From Eustoma russellianum (lineage: Eukaryota > Streptophyta > Magnoliopsida > Gentianales > Gentianaceae), in contig AP025071.1 of NCBI GenBank assembly GCA_036186865.1, positions 13,488,475 to 13,552,474 on the forward strand: 64,000 nucleotides of DNA, in the 5' to 3' direction. The first letter of the stretch is position 1, and the number at the start of each line of letters is the position of its first letter. Positions 43,309 to 54,960 of the stretch are shown here, one piece after another. A model generated the notes under the pieces. It was given only the letters and a program-made list of their open reading frames with translations. It searched no databases and was not told where the DNA came from. A program made the position numbers and the translations under genes.

Positions 43309-45818
43309 TGATGAGCCAAACGAAGGCTAGAAAACGTTGCCAAGGACTTTGTCTCCTATTCCAAACTGATTTGAACACAAGCCATGTCAAAGAACATCTC
43401 AAAGATACCCCTTGATCTTTAACCGTTGTTCTTGGCTCAATTTATGCCAACACCTCTCCCTCTTTGGCACTCCAACACATCTAAAACCTCAATGAGACCC
43501 TAAGATGCTGTAAACCAAAAGATGAAGCAAATACTAACAAGTTCTAGGCTAGGAACTTGAAAGAAAACCGTTAAGTGGTCTTAAACTTCAACTAGCATAA
43601 GTTGAGAACTCCTTAAAGGAAATTTGATTGAAATGTGATTGAATGTAGTTGTATATTGTTTTTTTTGAGTTGTTTTATACATTCAGCTGCCTATGCTATT
43701 TATAACAAATGAAAATGACATAGGTACAAGTTGTAATGTACAAAGTACAAGACTAAAAGAAGGTGCTTGCTTTGAACAACTTTGGCTCCAAGAAATCTGG
43801 TTGTTTTGCCGTGTAAACCATGTTTGTTTCCAGCCTTTTTCTTGATCAATTTGATTGGATAATACTTGGAGCAGCTTGCTTGGAATTAGGCCTTTTGATT
43901 GGTTGCAAGTTGGCTTTGAATTTTCAAAGGATGAAGCTTGATTCAACGTTTCCTCCTTGCAAGTTTCAGCCAAAGTTTTGATTGGATAATGTAGTGTGCA
44001 GCTTGGTTTGAACTCCCTTTTGATTGGTTGTAGTTTAGGCTTTGAATATTCAAACCAATTAACCATAAACCAGCCTCCTCTTCAAAGGATTTTGATTGGA
44101 TCATTTAATGTGCAGCTTGCTAGTTTGTTTCTTTGCTTGTTTTTGATTGGTTTGAAGATTTGCAAGACTCCTTCCCATTGGTTCTTGAAATGAGCAGCTT
44201 GTACACCCATTTAACGTGAAGAGCAATTCTTGAATTTGACATGAGTGCTTGTCACCACCTTGCTTGTAAGCTACTTGAATATCACATCTTTGCTTGGACA
44301 AAAATTCAGATTCTAATTTGCATCTTCAAGCTTTGTTTGAACAATGATATCATCCGATCAGATGGAACATGGATCGATAGGTGTTCATGCTTCTTCAATG
44401 TAAAGCTCTCTTTGACCTATCTTCAAAGACACCAAGCAACAAACACAAGATACACAACATATATGACATGTCCTAAGGGTTAGTTAAGACTATAAGACAT
44501 AAGAAGTAACACTAGTGTAACGAAGGCTAGAAAACGTTGCCAAGGACTTTGTCTCCTATTCCAAACTGATTTGAACACAAGCCATGTCAAAGAACATCTC
44601 AAAGATACCCCTTGATCTTTAACCGTTGTTCTTGGCTCAATTTATGCCAACACCTCTCCCTCTTTGGCACTCCAACACATCTAAAACCTCAATGAGACCC
44701 TAAGATGCTGTAAACCAAAAGATGAAGCAAATACTAACAAGTTCTAGGCTAGGAACTTGAAAGAAAACCGTTAAGTGGTCTTAAACTTCAACTAGCATAA
44801 GTTGAGAACTCCTTAAAGGAAATTTGATTGAAATGTGATTGAATGTAGTTGTATATTGTTTTTTTTTGAGTTGTTTTATACATTCAGCTTCCTATGCTAT
44901 TTATAACAAATGAAAATGACATAGGTACAAGTTTTAATGTACAAAGTACAAGACTAAAAGAAGGTGCTTGCTTTGAACAACTTTGGCTGCAAGAAATCTG
45001 GTTGTTTTGCCGTGTAAACCATGTTTGTTTCCAGCCTTTTTCTTGATCAATTTGATTGGATAATCCTTGGAGCAGCTTGCTTGGAATTAGGCCTTTTGAT
45101 TGGTTGCAAGTTGGCTTTGAATTTTCAAAGGATGAAGCTTGATTCAACGTTTCCTCCTTGCAAGTTTCAGCCAAAGTTTTGATTGGATAATGTAGTGTGC
45201 AGCTTGGTTTGAACTCCCTTTTGATTGGTTGTAGTTTAGGCTTTGAATATTCAAACCAATTAACCATAAACCAGCCTCCTCTTCAAAGGATTTTGATTGG
45301 ATCATTTAATGTGCAGCTTGCTAGTTTGTTTCTTTGCTTGTTTTTGATTGGTTTGAAGATTTGCAAGACTCCTTCCCATTGGTTCTTGAAATGAGCAGCT
45401 TGTACACCCATTTAACGTGAAGAGCAATTCTTGAATTTGACATGAGTGCTTGTCACCACCTTGCTTGTAAGCTACTTGAATATCACATCTTTGCTTGGAC
45501 AAAAATTCAGATTCTAATTTGCATCTTCAAGCTTTGTTTGAACAATGATATCATCCGATCAGATGGAACATGGATCGATAGGTGTTCATGCTTCTTCAAT
45601 GTAAAGCTCTCTTTGACCTATCTTCAAAGACACCAAGCAACAAACACAAGATACACAACATATATGACATGTCCTAAGGGTTAGTTAAGACTATAAGACA
45701 TAAGAAGTAACACTAGTGTGTGCGGAGTTAACAGTGATATGCCATGTCTTACAGAACTAACATGTGACAATAATGATACATGAAAATATGTTGCGTTGAC
45801 CCCATCGTGGGCTCATCA
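43309..45818 (-). repeat. 3' LTR of G with internal 1.2-kb tandem duplication
   Basis: The partner LTR is 1310 bp; this one is 2510 bp because 43319-44518 is repeated as 44519-45719. The two copies differ at several bases (for example 43689 versus 44890 region and 43789 versus 44989 region), so it is not a plain copy error. TATA complements lie at 43697-43704 and near 44899. The second TGATGAGCC start is missing. Confidence 0.85.
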
Positions 45819-46325
45819 TTCCCTCCCTCTTGAAAATGATTCGTCCTCGAATCTCAACATGGATAGAATAAAGGAAAGGGGTTTAGGATGTACACGTATG
45901 CTCAACTACACCATAACCAAATAGGAACATGATAATACAAATGGTGAAGGTGAAATACCTTGGTGCATCCTTATCTTTGAAGAAAGAATAAGGTGTGTAC
46001 ACGCTTTCTAAAATGTTTAGGATGTATTAACAATATGATAACAAAAATTTTAGAAGACATACATCCTAACAGATAAAACAACATCCAACAAACATATTGC
46101 AACATGTTAACACTAAATGTACAAATCTTACAAACATGTGCAATATTTAGACAAGATGTATCAATTGAGATGACAACAGGCAGACATTCAACAAGATGAG
46201 ATGAAATAGATATTTCAGAAATAGAATCTTCATCTATACTAAATTGTTGGACCTGTATAGCACCACTAGAGGGGGGGGTGAATAGTGGATTAGCGGAAAT
46301 TACACTATAATTACCTTCAAAAACT
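45556..46325. repeat. 770-bp segment duplicated across the assembly gap (left copy)
   Basis: It appears base-for-base identical to 46336-47105, a constant offset of 780 bp. It covers the end of the G 3' LTR, the 3' end of the G ORF and the first 81 bp of the C4 LTR (46245-46325). It is best read as the overlapping end of a contig, not a genomic duplication. Confidence 0.9.
45819..45832 (-). other. polypurine tract of G
   Basis: CAAGAGGGAGGGAA on the - strand directly before the 3' LTR. The preceding ATTCGAGGACGAATC context is common at the 3' end of plant gypsy elements. Confidence 0.75.
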
Positions 46326-46335
46326 NNNNNNNNNN
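46326..46335. other. assembly gap (10 N)
   Basis: Ten Ns lie between two copies of the same 770-bp sequence. Removing one copy and the Ns would give a continuous G element with a single C4 insertion. Confidence 0.98.
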
Positions 46336-46750
46336 CGATCAGATGGAACATGGATCGATAGGTGTTCATGCTTCTTCAATGTAAAGCTCTCTTTGACCTA
46401 TCTTCAAAGACACCAAGCAACAAACACAAGATACACAACATATATGACATGTCCTAAGGGTTAGTTAAGACTATAAGACATAAGAAGTAACACTAGTGTG
46501 TGCGGAGTTAACAGTGATATGCCATGTCTTACAGAACTAACATGTGACAATAATGATACATGAAAATATGTTGCGTTGACCCCATCGTGGGCTCATCATT
46601 CCCTCCCTCTTGAAAATGATTCGTCCTCGAATCTCAACATGGATAGAATAAAGGAAAGGGGTTTAGGATGTACACGTATGCTCAACTACACCATAACCAA
46701 ATAGGAACATGATAATACAAATGGTGAAGGTGAAATACCTTGGTGCATCC

Positions 46751-47019
46751 TTATCTTTGAAGAAAGAATAAGGTGTGTACACGCTTTCTAAAATGTTTAG
46801 GATGTATTAACAATATGATAACAAAAATTTTAGAAGACATACATCCTAACAGATAAAACAACATCCAACAAACATATTGCAACATGTTAACACTAAATGT
46901 ACAAATCTTACAAACATGTGCAATATTTAGACAAGATGTATCAATTGAGATGACAACAGGCAGACATTCAACAAGATGAGATGAAATAGATATTTCAGAA
47001 ATAGAATCTTCATCTATAC
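46751..47019 (-). pseudogene. G ORF, 3' part (cut off by C4)
   Basis: The last about 90 codons of the G protein continue in frame from 57848 once C4 and one TAAAT are set aside. The segment begins acidic and ends with a hydrophobic stretch (LQYVCWMLFYLLGC...IFVIILLI) that could be a membrane segment. The stop is at 46751-46753. The same sequence occurs at 45971-46239 in the left duplicate. It has no start codon of its own. Confidence 0.75.
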
Positions 47020-47024
47020 TAAAT

Positions 47025-49911
47025 TGTTGGACCTGTATAGCACCACTAGAGGGGGGGGTGAATAGTGGATTAGCGGAAATTACACTATAATTACCTTCAA
47101 AAACTTGTTTGAAGACCCCTTTGCCTCTTTAACCTCAGATTCTGGATTTTTCAGAACCAGTTCACCGTTTTGATTGCTTTGGTTGAACCACTTATACACC
47201 TGTGTAAGCTCTCAAACTTGGCAGAGATCAAGTTTAGAATGTTTATAGTATGTCATAAAAATTTCAGACAATTCTAAACAAGTTAGCACGTTCAAATAAG
47301 CAAGAAAAGTAAAGTGTGCAATTCTGGCAGTTTCAGTCAGAATGTTTGCTTAACTTTAAACAATGATATCTCAAAATCTACCCGTGCTATTTTGATGAAT
47401 CTTATGTCAAATTAAACCTCAAGATGTCTAGTTTAATTTGATATAAGGCTCACTCCAAGATTCGAAGGATAGCCTGTTCAAATTGAACAAGTTTTGCACA
47501 CTGGTCAGAATTGTTCACAGAATGTAGCAACAATTTTGTGAAGACGATTTGACTGAGCTAAACTCCTCAGAATTTAGTGATTCTTGCGGCTACTGAAAGC
47601 TAACACATTGAAGTATAACATATCCAAAATTCATGCAATTCTAAGACTGTTTGCTCATTCAATTATGCGTGCCAAGTTAGTGTAATTCTCAGGCAGAAAA
47701 CAGTAAGTGCAGGAAATAAGTAAAGAACACAAGGAATTATCCTGGTTCGGTCAATGTGACCTACTCCAGTCCCAAGAGACACCTTCTCTTGGATTTCACT
47801 AAACACCAAACACCAAAGTCACCTTACAAAGCCAAAGGAAGAAGCTTTTCACCAACTTCTTCAAGAGGCTGCACCAAAACAGCAACTAGTTTCACCTTTG
47901 CACCTTTGCACCTTTTGATCACCTCTAAGGAGTAAGCTTTATACACCAGCTTCTCCCTTACAATATGTAGTTTGAAAGGTGTTGAAATCACAAGAAATGA
48001 AGAACTATACAATCATAAAGCTTTCACAAACGTGTTCTTCAAGAAGAGAAGAGAAGAAGAAAAGAATGGAGACAAAGAGCTGAATCTTGCTTGCTTTTCT
48101 TTTGCTTTCGTTTTGATGCTCTTTCTCTTCACCCTTTGGAGCTATTTATAGCCAAGAGATCAGTCCAAAGGCTCCTCAATATAGCCGTTTGAAGGGTTGG
48201 AGAATGGATAAAATTTAGCACTTTTCTAGCTACTAAAATTCAGCCTTTGATCTTCAAAATAAATCTGACCGTTTATTGCTTTGAAATGGTCTTCAAATCT
48301 GAATTTTTATCCTTCAACTTATCCCCTTGTGGCCGTTGGAATGAGGTAGATAAAGTCTTCATTTGAATGTTTTAAAAGTCAGCTCCAATAAGCAATTTCC
48401 ATGTGTAAATACCTTGCCATGTATGCGGCTGATTTGGCATATGTTTTGAACAGAATTTTTCTCCTCATTTTGAACACTTCATGAACGTTTGAACAGCCCC
48501 TTGAAGATAGGTAGAATAGTTCAAAGATAAAGATAGAAATCAGCCAAGATTTTTGAGAATAAGTCTTCAACTTTGATCTCATAGCCGTTTGGTTGTAGCT
48601 AAAACATAGAAAGAATTCAGCTTGACTTGGTCATATAGCCGTTGCCTTTTGGAGAGATTTTTGCTCCACCTTTTGAACAACATATAGCCGTTTGCTTTGA
48701 GAGAATTTTGCTCCATATTTCAACTAAGATAGCCGTTAACATCATCTCCAAAATCAAACAAGAATAGTCATTTGAAATCATCTTAAAATCACCACCAAAA
48801 TAGGATGTATTTGAAATTTGCCTTGCCTTGTTCAAAATCTGAATGTTTGAACATAATATATGCGCCAATAGCCAATAAACCGTGTGCACAAATATATAAT
48901 ATATAGTCTTCAACATGTAGCATAGAAAACCATATGAAGAATACCAAGAATTCCAAGAAAACCATAGATGTGATAACCATGATATAAGAATTTCAATTGA
49001 GATACCATGCTGCCCGTTTCCATAAAAATAGGGCACGTACCATATGTGACATAAACACATATAAACATCATATGAACAATATATAACATGTTGGAAGATC
49101 AATTGGCAAGTGAAATGACCAGAATACCCTTCAGCACAAAAATAGGAATGTTGTCCTAGGATGAACCTGGACATAGTGCTGCTCCAGATACATTCTTTGC
49201 CATGATGTGACATGACTTATAAATGTGTCATATGATCATATAAGTCCGTTGGAAGAAGACCAAATAAGAATGAGAAGTCCAAATGATGAAATTACCAAAA
49301 TAGCCCTTATATAGGTCAATAAGCTTCCCACCGGGTCAACTCAGTTTTAACCCGTGCCAAGCATGCTCTTCCTCAGCCAATTAGATTCTAAATTGAATAA
49401 GGATCAAGTGGGCTTTTGAATGACTCAATTTGGAGTTCATTTGCTCAAGATATGAACCAAAACCTGCAATAGGATACTAAACCGAACAATTTGCCTTATA
49501 TTGTAAGTCATGTGACTTCAAGGCTTGGTTAGTTCATATAATAAACATGTATTGACATATATATCATACAAGATCAGTTTGAACAACATGTATTGGCATA
49601 TATAATCTAAGATCAGTTTGAACATGTCTTGATTAAGATATGTGATTGAATTGGCCAAGTTCAATCTCATGATATTAATCAAACTTGTTCAATCTTGATT
49701 CAATCAATCAATTTCACATTTAGCTCATAAGTTCATGTCTTGCACAATCAATTTCATATGTAAACGTTACACATATATATATCACATATGCATTTTCTAA
49801 TCACAACAATTACACATATGCACACATATACATTTTGCACAACAATTACAACAATTACACATATGCACACATATACATTTTGCAATCACTCAAACATAAT
49901 ATATCACAACA
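47025..49911 (-). repeat. 3' LTR of C4 (2887 bp)
   Basis: TGTTGGACC...TATCACAACA. TATA complement 48143-48150. TAGCCGTT motifs at 48182, 48582, 48636, 48685 and 48730. It holds a 198-codon ORF (48617-49213) that is also in the other LTR but broken in C1-C3, so it is not considered a gene. Confidence 0.95.
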
Positions 49912-49925
49912 ATCTCCCCCTTTTG
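49912..49925 (-). other. polypurine tract of C4
   Basis: CAAAAGGGGGAGAT on the - strand abutting the LTR. Accessory tracts at about 50041-50130. Confidence 0.85.
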
Positions 49926-50157
49926 ATGATTTGCAAAATTACCCCACATATGTGTATATTAAGCATTTAAATCAAGTGTGCATCTAAATCAAGTGTTGTA
50001 ATCTGTGTAATCAAGTAAGCATCTAAATCAAGTGTAAGCTGCTCCCCCTTAATGTGTTATCTCCCCCTTAACGGGATATCTATCTTCCCCTTAACATGAT
50101 ATATATACACATTTATTTCTCCCCCTTAATTTTGTAAATTATGCAAAAGACTGTTAT

Positions 50158-53100
50158 TCAGGTGTAAGCAATTAATCCAAGTCTTGCACGTAAAGTCTCA
50201 AAGATAGCTTGATTAAGGGGTTTAGTGAATATATCAGCTACTTGTTGATCAGTTCTAACATGTTCAATGTGTATATGTCCAAGATTAACATGATCACGGA
50301 GAAAATGATAACGTACTTCTATATGCTTTGCCTTAGAGTGTAGTACAGGATTTTTAGACAAATTTATAGCACTTGTACTATCACAATAGATGGGGATATT
50401 ATTTACTTGTATTTCAAAGTCTGAAAGTTGTTGTTTAATCCATAATAGTTGAGTACAACATAGACTTAAAGCCATATATTCTGCTTCAGTAGTAGAAAGT
50501 GCAACACTAGATTGTTTCTTTGAAAACCAAGATATTAGTGAGTTTCCTAGGAATTGACATGTTCCACTAGTGCTCTTTCTATCTACTCTACATCCACCAT
50601 AATCTGCATCTGAATATGCATGTAAACTTAGACTAGATTGTCTATCATACCATAAGCCTAATGTTGGTGTATGTTGAAGATATCTAAATATTCTTTTTAC
50701 AGCTTTAAAGTGTGACAACTTAGGCATACTTTGAAATCTTGCATACATACATACTGCAAACATAATATCAGGTCTACTAGCAGTTAGATATAGCAATGAA
50801 CCAATCATAGACCTATATAGTTTTTCATCAAATGCAACACCATTTTCATCTTTGTCTAATTTTGTTGAAGTACACATTGGTGTTGGAGATGGTTTCAAGT
50901 TTTCAAAGTTGAATTTCTTTATCATATCTCTTATGTATTTGGCTTGATTGATATGTATACCATTTGATGTTTGTTTTATTTGCAAGCCTAAGAAGTAATT
51001 TAATTCACCAACCATGGACATTTCAAACTCAGACTTCATACAATCTTCAAAGTCTTTTACTAAGTTAGGACTAGTTGAACCAAAGATTATGTCATCTACA
51101 TATATTTGTATTACAAGCAAATCTTTGTCTTTCTTTTTCAAGAATAAGGTACTATCTATGGTTCCTCTTTGAAAGTTGTTACTTAGTAAAAAGTTGGCAA
51201 ATCTTTCATACCATGCACGGGGGGCTTGTTTCAAACCATATAAGGCTTTCTTAAGTTTATATACATGATTAGGGTTTTTTGGATCTTCAAAGCCTGGTGG
51301 TTGTTTAACAAAAACTTCTTCTTGGATATAGCCATTTAAGAATGCACTCTTAACATCCATTTGGAATAGTTTGATGTTATTATAACATGCAAAAGCTAAT
51401 AAGAGGCGTATGGATTCTAATCTTGCTACAGGGGCAAATGTTTCATCGTAATCAATACCCTCTTCTTGATTATATCCTTGAGCTACAAGTCTTGCTTTAT
51501 TTCTTACTACAACCCCTTGCTCATTCATTTTGTTCCTAAACACCCATTTAGTTCCAATGATTGATTTATCCTCGGGTTTAGGTACCAAATCCCACACATT
51601 GTTTCTTTCAAATTGGTTCAACTCTTCATGCATTGCATCTATCCAATATGCATCGTTTAAGGCATCATTCACATTCTTAGGTTCAATTTGGGATATAAGT
51701 GCATGCCATTGATCATATTCATTAGGATCTATTTGTCTACGTGTTCTAACCCCTTGATTTACATCTCCTATGATAAGTTCTTGAGGATGCTTTTGTTTAT
51801 CTCTTATTTGCCACCAATTACTTGGTTGTGCATCTTCAATAGGTTCATGATGTTCAATAGGTTGGTTAGGCACATTTTCTTCATTATGTTCTTGTGTAGG
51901 GGGAGTTTGAACTTCATGCATTTCAAGAGTTTGATTTGGTGTTTCAACTTGATCATGTGTAGGTGGTAGGATAAGTTCATCTTCATCATGAAGTATTTGA
52001 TCATTTGGTACATAGGTTTCATGTTGATTACTTGTTTGGAGATATGCATTTTCATTGAACTTCACATGTATTGATTCAACTATCTTTCTTGTTTGTGCAT
52101 TATAACATCTATATGCTTTAGAGTTCATTGAATATCCCACAAATATATGTTCATCAGACTTAGGATCAAACTTATCTAAGTTATCTTTTGTGTTCAATAC
52201 AAAGCATTTACAACCAAAGACTCTTAGATAGTTTACTTTTGGGAGTCGTCCATTTAAGATTTCAAATGGTGTTTTGTTCAATTTCTTTCTTATTGATAGT
52301 CTGTTGATCATATAACTTGATGTGTTTACTGCTTCAGCCCATAAGAATTTAGGTACTTTGTTTTCTACCATCATTGTTCTTGCTACTTCTTGAATAGTCC
52401 TATTCTTTCTTTCAACTACACCATTAAGTTGAGGAGTTCTTGGTGGGGAGAATTCATGTTTTATACCCTTTTCATTACAGAATTTGATTAATTCACTATT
52501 TTTAAACTCACCACCTCTATCACTCCTTATCTTAATAACATGTGATTCATGTTCATTTTCAAGTTGTCTAATTAGATTAGCTATAGATGATGCACTTTCA
52601 TCTTTTGAAGCAAGAAACAATGTCCAAGAATATCTTGAGAAATCATCAACTATTACACATACATAATAACTTCCACCTAAGCTTCTTGTTCTACATGGAC
52701 CAAATAAGTCTATATGCAAGAGTTCTAGTATTCTAGATGTTGTGAACTCAGTTTTAGGCTTAAGGGATTCTCTAACATGTTTGCCTTTGATACAAGATTC
52801 ACATAGTTGAAAATCATTCAAGTTAAGTTTAGGCAATCCTTTAACAAGACTTTTAGCGTGTAGTTTTTCTAAGGTTGATATACCTATGTGTCCTAAACGT
52901 CTATGCCAAAGATTGGGATCAGATTCATGTGAAACAAGACATTTTGTGTTACTACTTAGCATATCATCCATGTTAAGCACATATATGTTTCCTTCACGTT
53001 TTCCTTTTAACACAACTTGATTGTTTTTATCCATTATCTTACAAGAAGTGGAGGTGAAGAGAACATTCAAGTTGTTGTCACATAGTTGAGAAACACTTAA

Positions 53101-53370
53101 AAGCTCAAAGGTTAAGTTACTTACAAGTAGGACGTTTTTGATCTCAAACTTGTTTGGATCACCAACCTTGCCTTTGCCAATTATTTGGCCTTGGTTGTTG
53201 TCCCCAAAAGTAACTTTGCCACCTTTTGCTATGTTTTTAAGTGTGCTAAACAAATTTTCATTGCCAGTCATATGTCTTGAGCAACCACTATCAACTATCC
53301 ATTTGGTTTTGTTCTTTTCATCTTCTTTGTTGTTATAACCAGCAACTTGTCTTTCTTTAATGTTATGTAC
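50158..53370 (-). CDS. pol: C4 Pol polyprotein, intact
   Basis: 3213 bp, the same length as C2 Pol. First ATG at 53269-53271; the protease motif IVDSG is just upstream. It has the integrase HRRLGH/CESC zinc site and D-D-35-E set, RT with MDVKSAFLNG and YVDD, and the RNase H motifs SDADYGG, TTEAEY and CDSTSA. No break was seen. Small substitutions relative to C2 include SCK preceded by T for S and Y for C in VCMYARF. The enzymes could act in trans, but the gag of this copy is truncated. Confidence 0.95.
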   Translation of the reverse strand, partial: VHNIKERQVAGYNNKEDEKNKTKWIVDSGCSRHMTGNENLFSTLKNIAKGGKVTFGDNNQGQIIGKGKVGDPNKFEIKNVLLVSNLTFELLSVSQLCDNNLNVLFTSTSCKIMDKNNQVVLKGKREGNIYVLNMDDMLSSNTKCLVSHESDPNLWHRRLGHIGISTLEKLHAKSLVKGLPKLNLNDFQLCESCIKGKHVRESLKPKTEFTTSRILELLHIDLFGPCRTRSLGGSYYVCVIVDDFSRYSWTLFLASKDESASSIANLIRQLENEHESHVIKIRSDRGGEFKNSELIKFCNEKGIKHEFSPPRTPQLNGVVERKNRTIQEVARTMMVENKVPKFLWAEAVNTSSYMINRLSIRKKLNKTPFEILNGRLPKVNYLRVFGCKCFVLNTKDNLDKFDPKSDEHIFVGYSMNSKAYRCYNAQTRKIVESIHVKFNENAYLQTSNQHETYVPNDQILHDEDELILPPTHDQVETPNQTLEMHEVQTPPTQEHNEENVPNQPIEHHEPIEDAQPSNWWQIRDKQKHPQELIIGDVNQGVRTRRQIDPNEYDQWHALISQIEPKNVNDALNDAYWIDAMHEELNQFERNNVWDLVPKPEDKSIIGTKWVFRNKMNEQGVVVRNKARLVAQGYNQEEGIDYDETFAPVARLESIRLLLAFACYNNIKLFQMDVKSAFLNGYIQEEVFVKQPPGFEDPKNPNHVYKLKKALYGLKQAPRAWYERFANFLLSNNFQRGTIDSTLFLKKKDKDLLVIQIYVDDIIFGSTSPNLVKDFEDCMKSEFEMSMVGELNYFLGLQIKQTSNGIHINQAKYIRDMIKKFNFENLKPSPTPMCTSTKLDKDENGVAFDEKLYRSMIGSLLYLTASRPDIMFAVCMYARFQSMPKLSHFKAVKRIFRYLQHTPTLGLWYDRQSSLSLHAYSDADYGGCRVDRKSTSGTCQFLGNSLISWFSKKQSSVALSTTEAEYMALSLCCTQLLWIKQQLSDFEIQVNNIPIYCDSTSAINLSKNPVLHSKAKHIEVRYHFLRDHVNLGHIHIEHVRTDQQVADIFTKPLNQAIFETLRARLGLIAYT

Positions 53371-53462
53371 CTACAAGTGTAAATAACAACTTAGGTACCC
53401 TTTGATTTTGGGTCCTTTTAAGGTTAGACAAGTTAAGTTCATGTTAGTGTACCTTTAGGTAC
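53371..53462 (-). other. candidate 92-nt intron at the C4 gag-pol junction
   Basis: Same boundaries. The acceptor reads CACTTGTAG instead of CATTTGTAG. Length and reading frame are unchanged despite this and another substitution. Confidence 0.5.
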
Positions 53463-54773
53463 CCAAACTTGAACAACCTTTCTTGGTTTTGAAATGTTAA
53501 AATCATGTTGCATATAATGAACAAATAGTGGATTTTGATGCATAGAGTATGATTGAAAAGGAGCTGCATATTTATGACTAGCTGGATAAGCATGATAAGT
53601 TCTATATGCATTTGAATGTTGCCATGTATATGAGTTATATCTTGGCCGTGTATAAGCATTGAATTTAGGCCGTGTATATGCAAGATGTTGTGTATGTCTA
53701 GGCCGTGTGTTGTACATAGATTTAGGCCTAGAGTATGTCATGTTCTTCACATAAGCATGTTGTTGCATATAAGGCATAACTTGAGCATATTGCATACTAC
53801 TTTGTTTAGGCATTCTTGTATACATGTAAGCATGGTTTCTAGGTGCATTTACCTTCCTATATGTTGATGCATTTTGCAATCTTTGTGATGAAGGAGGTGT
53901 GGGCAGAATAGGTTCATTTCTAGATGCATTTGGCCTATATTTCATGTTGGTTGAAGATGATACAAATGTTGTTTCCTTAGGTGTGTATTCAGCTTCTTCA
54001 ACATATCCAAGACCTTGTTTGTCATTTCCATGCTTTTGAGATGCAATAAGAGTGTCTAACATGTTGGAACCATTCTTAAATTGTTCTAAAGATTTGTTCA
54101 AGTCTAGGTTGCATGCTTTTAATGATTCAAATTCAGTTTGTATTTCATGCAATTTAGACTTTAAAACGTTGAAATCAACACATTGCACACATTGCACATT
54201 TTCATGTTTGTTCTTAAGTTCCTTAATCTGATTTTGCATTGAACTAATAGTGTTAGATGATTCAAGTTGAAGAACTTCTAGTTGAGAAGTTAGATTCAAG
54301 TTAGACGTCTCCAACTTGTTCTTCTCCTCAACTATTCTTTTCTTCTCCTTGGATAGCTTCTTATATCTATTATGCAACTTTTCTAATTCATCCAACACTT
54401 CATCTTGAGTAAAATCACATTCAGAATCAGAATCGAATGTTACCTCATTTGTAGACTTTGAAGCCAAACATGTTTGTGCAACTTCAGGTTCCTCCTCGGA
54501 TTCGGATGAAGATGTGTCATCCCAAGTGCTTGAACTTACCTTGAGAGCTTTCTTCCTCCTTTGCATAGGTTCTACTCTAGTTTTTGTCCTTGTCTTTTCA
54601 TCCATGTCACGGTTTTTGTTCTTGTTTGGACAATCATATGAGATGTGTCCTTGTTTGCCACATTCATAACACTTAAGTTCTTTATCATACCATTTACCAT
54701 CTTGTTTGTTAGATTTCACATTGATAGGGGCAGCTGATTTTGCTTGTCTTTTAGTTGGTCTTTGTGTGGACAT
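53439..54773 (-). pseudogene. gag: C4 Gag, N-terminal half deleted (444 aa left)
   Basis: The original start codon is lost by a short deletion. The next in-frame ATG (54771-54773) is the second Met of the normal protein, MSTQRP. From there RP joins TKRQAKSA, skipping about 258 codons. The flanks share AAAGACCA, which occurs at both breakpoints in intact copies (7439-7446 and 8213-8220 in C1). The lost part holds the capsid-forming N-terminal domain. The CCHC knuckle, coiled coil and Tyr/Arg tail remain. The open frame extends upstream to 54887 through untranslated leader, which I do not count as coding. Confidence 0.88.
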
Positions 54774-54946
54774 GCCTTCTAGATGTGTGAGAAAACGTTT
54801 AAAACACTTATAAGAAGGAAAGAAAGTGTCACCTTGTTGTAGATACCAAATATGAAGAATATAGGACAACCAGAAAATTTCCAGCAACTTTGCAACTTGG
54901 AGTGTAGACTGTTTTCAGCTCAAATCAGAATATGGTGCTCAACCAG

Positions 54947-54958
54947 GCTCTGATACCA
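54947..54958 (-). other. primer-binding site of C4 (tRNA-iMet)
   Basis: TGGTATCAGAGC on the - strand, two bases from the 5' LTR. Confidence 0.93.
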
Positions 54959-54960
54959 AT

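Noticed and set aside
43683..44066. 127-codon ORF repeated at 44884 and 61218
   Set aside because: It is contained in the G LTR, lies downstream of the TATA position, has no domain, and is repeated only with the LTR.
48617..49213. 198-codon ORF in the C4 3' LTR (repeated at 56553-57149), a possible env-like or accessory gene
   Set aside because: It lies upstream of the TATA box within U3, is broken in the LTRs of C1-C3, and has low-complexity composition. It is open only because of local sequence.
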